A DNA stretch of 64,000 nucleotides. It comes from an uncultured Clostridia bacterium. GTDB lineage: Bacteria > Bacillota > Clostridia > Oscillospirales > Acutalibacteraceae. The position numbers and the translations under genes are program-made. Positions 63,281-64,000 of the stretch are shown piece after piece. The DNA lies in the NCBI GenBank assembly GCA_938034875.1, contig CALHND010000013.1, positions 95,445 through 159,444 on the forward strand. The letters are read 5' to 3'. The notes beneath the pieces are model-generated. The model was not told the DNA's origin, searched no databases, and worked only from the letters and a program-made list of their open reading frames with translations. The stretch's first letter is position 1. Every line of letters starts with the position of its first letter.

Positions 63281-63895
63281 ATGAGCGGTCAATGTGTACC
63301 GAAAGCGACGCTCGGCAGATTACCCGAATATTTGCGGTATCTGAAATCCATACGAGCAGAGCAAGAGAATATTTCTGCAACAACTATTGCAAAAGCTTTG
63401 GGATTTGGCGAAGTACAGGTTCGTAAAGACCTCGGTGCTGTCAGCGGCGAAGGCAAGCCGAAAATCGGATACATAACACGCGAACTCATAACCAGTTTGG
63501 AAATCTATTTAGGGCAAAACAGTCGTCGGCAGGCTGTCATAATCGGAGCAGGAAAGCTAGGCAGAGCACTGCTCGACTATCAGGGCTTTGATGACTACGG
63601 ATTAGAAGTTGCGGCGGCATTTGACTCAGGAATTGATAAAAAACAGTTTTCAGAATTGGGTAAACCAATTTATCCAATAGATGAATTTGCATCATTTTGC
63701 TACCGCAGCGATATAAAAATCGGAATCATAACTGTACCAAAAAGCGCTGCACAAAACACCTGCGATTTAATGGTAAAAAACAACATTAACGCAATATGGA
63801 GCTTTGCTCCCGGTGTTTTAAAGGTGCCGGAGAATGTCTCACTCAAGCAAGAGAACTTAGCTTTATCACTGGCACATCTGTATAAACAAATTTAA
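63281..63895 (+). CDS. rex: Redox-sensing transcriptional repressor Rex
   Basis: Repressor that binds DNA when NAD+ is high and releases it when NADH rises, controlling fermentation and anaerobic genes. 204 residues. N-terminal winged helix (PKATLGRLPEYLRYLKSI, ATTIAKALGFGEVQVRKDLGAV) and NADH-binding Rossmann domain (IIGAGKLGRALLDY, AAFDSG, IGIITVPKSAAQ) are intact, as is the C-terminal swap helix. AAGGAG lies 10 bases upstream of the ATG. Its own operator sits in the leader. The next gene starts 35 bases downstream and is probably in the same operon. Confidence 0.97.
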   Translation: MSGQCVPKATLGRLPEYLRYLKSIRAEQENISATTIAKALGFGEVQVRKDLGAVSGEGKPKIGYITRELITSLEIYLGQNSRRQAVIIGAGKLGRALLDYQGFDDYGLEVAAAFDSGIDKKQFSELGKPIYPIDEFASFCYRSDIKIGIITVPKSAAQNTCDLMVKNNINAIWSFAPGVLKVPENVSLKQENLALSLAHLYKQI

Positions 63896-63930
63896 GTTAA
63901 CAAATCAACCAGCATATAGGAGGAAATGAC

Positions 63931-64000
63931 ATGAAAGCAAAGACCTATGATATTGTAGACGGAGTAGAAAAGCTGGAAGCAGCTATACTGCGAGTCAGAG
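63931..64000 (+). CDS. 5' end of a gene, possibly adhE
   Basis: Only 23 codons are visible (MKAKTYDIVDGVEKLEAAIL...), preceded by AGGAGG at a good distance. The start resembles the N-terminus of bifunctional acetaldehyde-CoA/alcohol dehydrogenases (AdhE), which often follow rex and are classic Rex targets. The stretch is too short for a firm call. Confidence 0.4.
   Translation, partial: MKAKTYDIVDGVEKLEAAILRVR

Noticed and set aside
1..64000. CRISPR arrays, insertion sequences, prophage or integrative elements
   Set aside because: No repeated spacer-repeat units, transposases, integrases or target-site duplications were seen, and base composition and gene style look even across the window.
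1..64000. tRNA or rRNA genes
   Set aside because: No cloverleaf with GTTCRANYC loop or rRNA-like conserved stretch was found in the intergenic regions.

Overview
The window is a stretch of a low-to-mid GC, Gram-positive-type, anaerobic, spore-forming bacterium. It most resembles a Clostridia genome, perhaps Oscillospiraceae/Ruminococcaceae; that placement is inference from gene content, not a phylogeny. Supporting signs are SpoVT, an oxygen-independent ribonucleotide reductase (NrdD/NrdG), the redox repressor Rex, strong AAGGAGG-type ribosome binding sites, frequent TTG/GTG starts, and near-consensus sigma-A promoters with 17-base spacers. I see no rRNA, tRNA, CRISPR array, insertion sequence, integrase or phage gene. 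This is core chromosome, densely packed, with most genes on the minus strand.

Layout. 1-10 kb: the 3' end of asnA, a secreted CAP-domain protein, a hlyIII-mscL-membrane protein operon, typA with a DnaQ-like exonuclease, spoVT, and an Na+/alanine symporter. 8.8-13.4 kb: an nrdD-nrdG-dut-metallophosphoesterase operon behind a promoter carrying NrdR boxes. 13.5-19.2 kb: a DUF1846 protein, the proBAC proline operon, and an amidohydrolase. 19.3-32.1 kb: rpoB-rpoC, then rpsL-rpsG-fusA-tuf, all on the minus strand. 32-42 kb: a GH1 beta-glucosidase, a TIGR01212-type radical SAM protein, a large zinc-ribbon membrane protein, a GH36 alpha-galactosidase, a pyridoxal kinase, a lipoprotein and an SGNH hydrolase. 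42-46.6 kb: the nucleoside salvage operon deoC-deoD-deoB-cdd-pdp. 46.8-52.7 kb: an isochorismatase-fold hydrolase, a GNAT protein, overlapping TM2 and DUF2752 genes, and a heterodimeric ABC exporter. 52.7-56.6 kb: metF, a separate cobalamin-reactivation protein and a shortened metH, joined by 4-base overlaps. 56.7-64 kb: a PlsC-like acyltransferase with an added zinc ribbon, a class I aminotransferase with a probable structured leader RNA, an ABC-2 transporter pair, a YfcE-type phosphodiesterase, a LysR regulator, rex, and the start of a gene that may be adhE.

How it fits together. The genes describe a fermentative anaerobe that makes dNTPs without oxygen (nrdD/nrdG, dut), recycles nucleosides (deo operon), uses plant-type glycosides (GH1, GH36), makes proline and methionine, and senses NADH/NAD+ through Rex.

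No clearly new multi-gene system (defence, secretion, mobile) is visible. The best leads are regulatory or structural: a minus-strand structured RNA at 59473-59546 whose G-U pairs point to its strand; an unexplained 10-base inverted repeat bracketing the rex -10 element, in addition to a perfect Rex operator; an NrdR box filling the spacer of the nrdD promoter; and zinc ribbons attached to at least four otherwise different proteins (MscL, the exonuclease, the 897-residue membrane protein, the acyltransferase).
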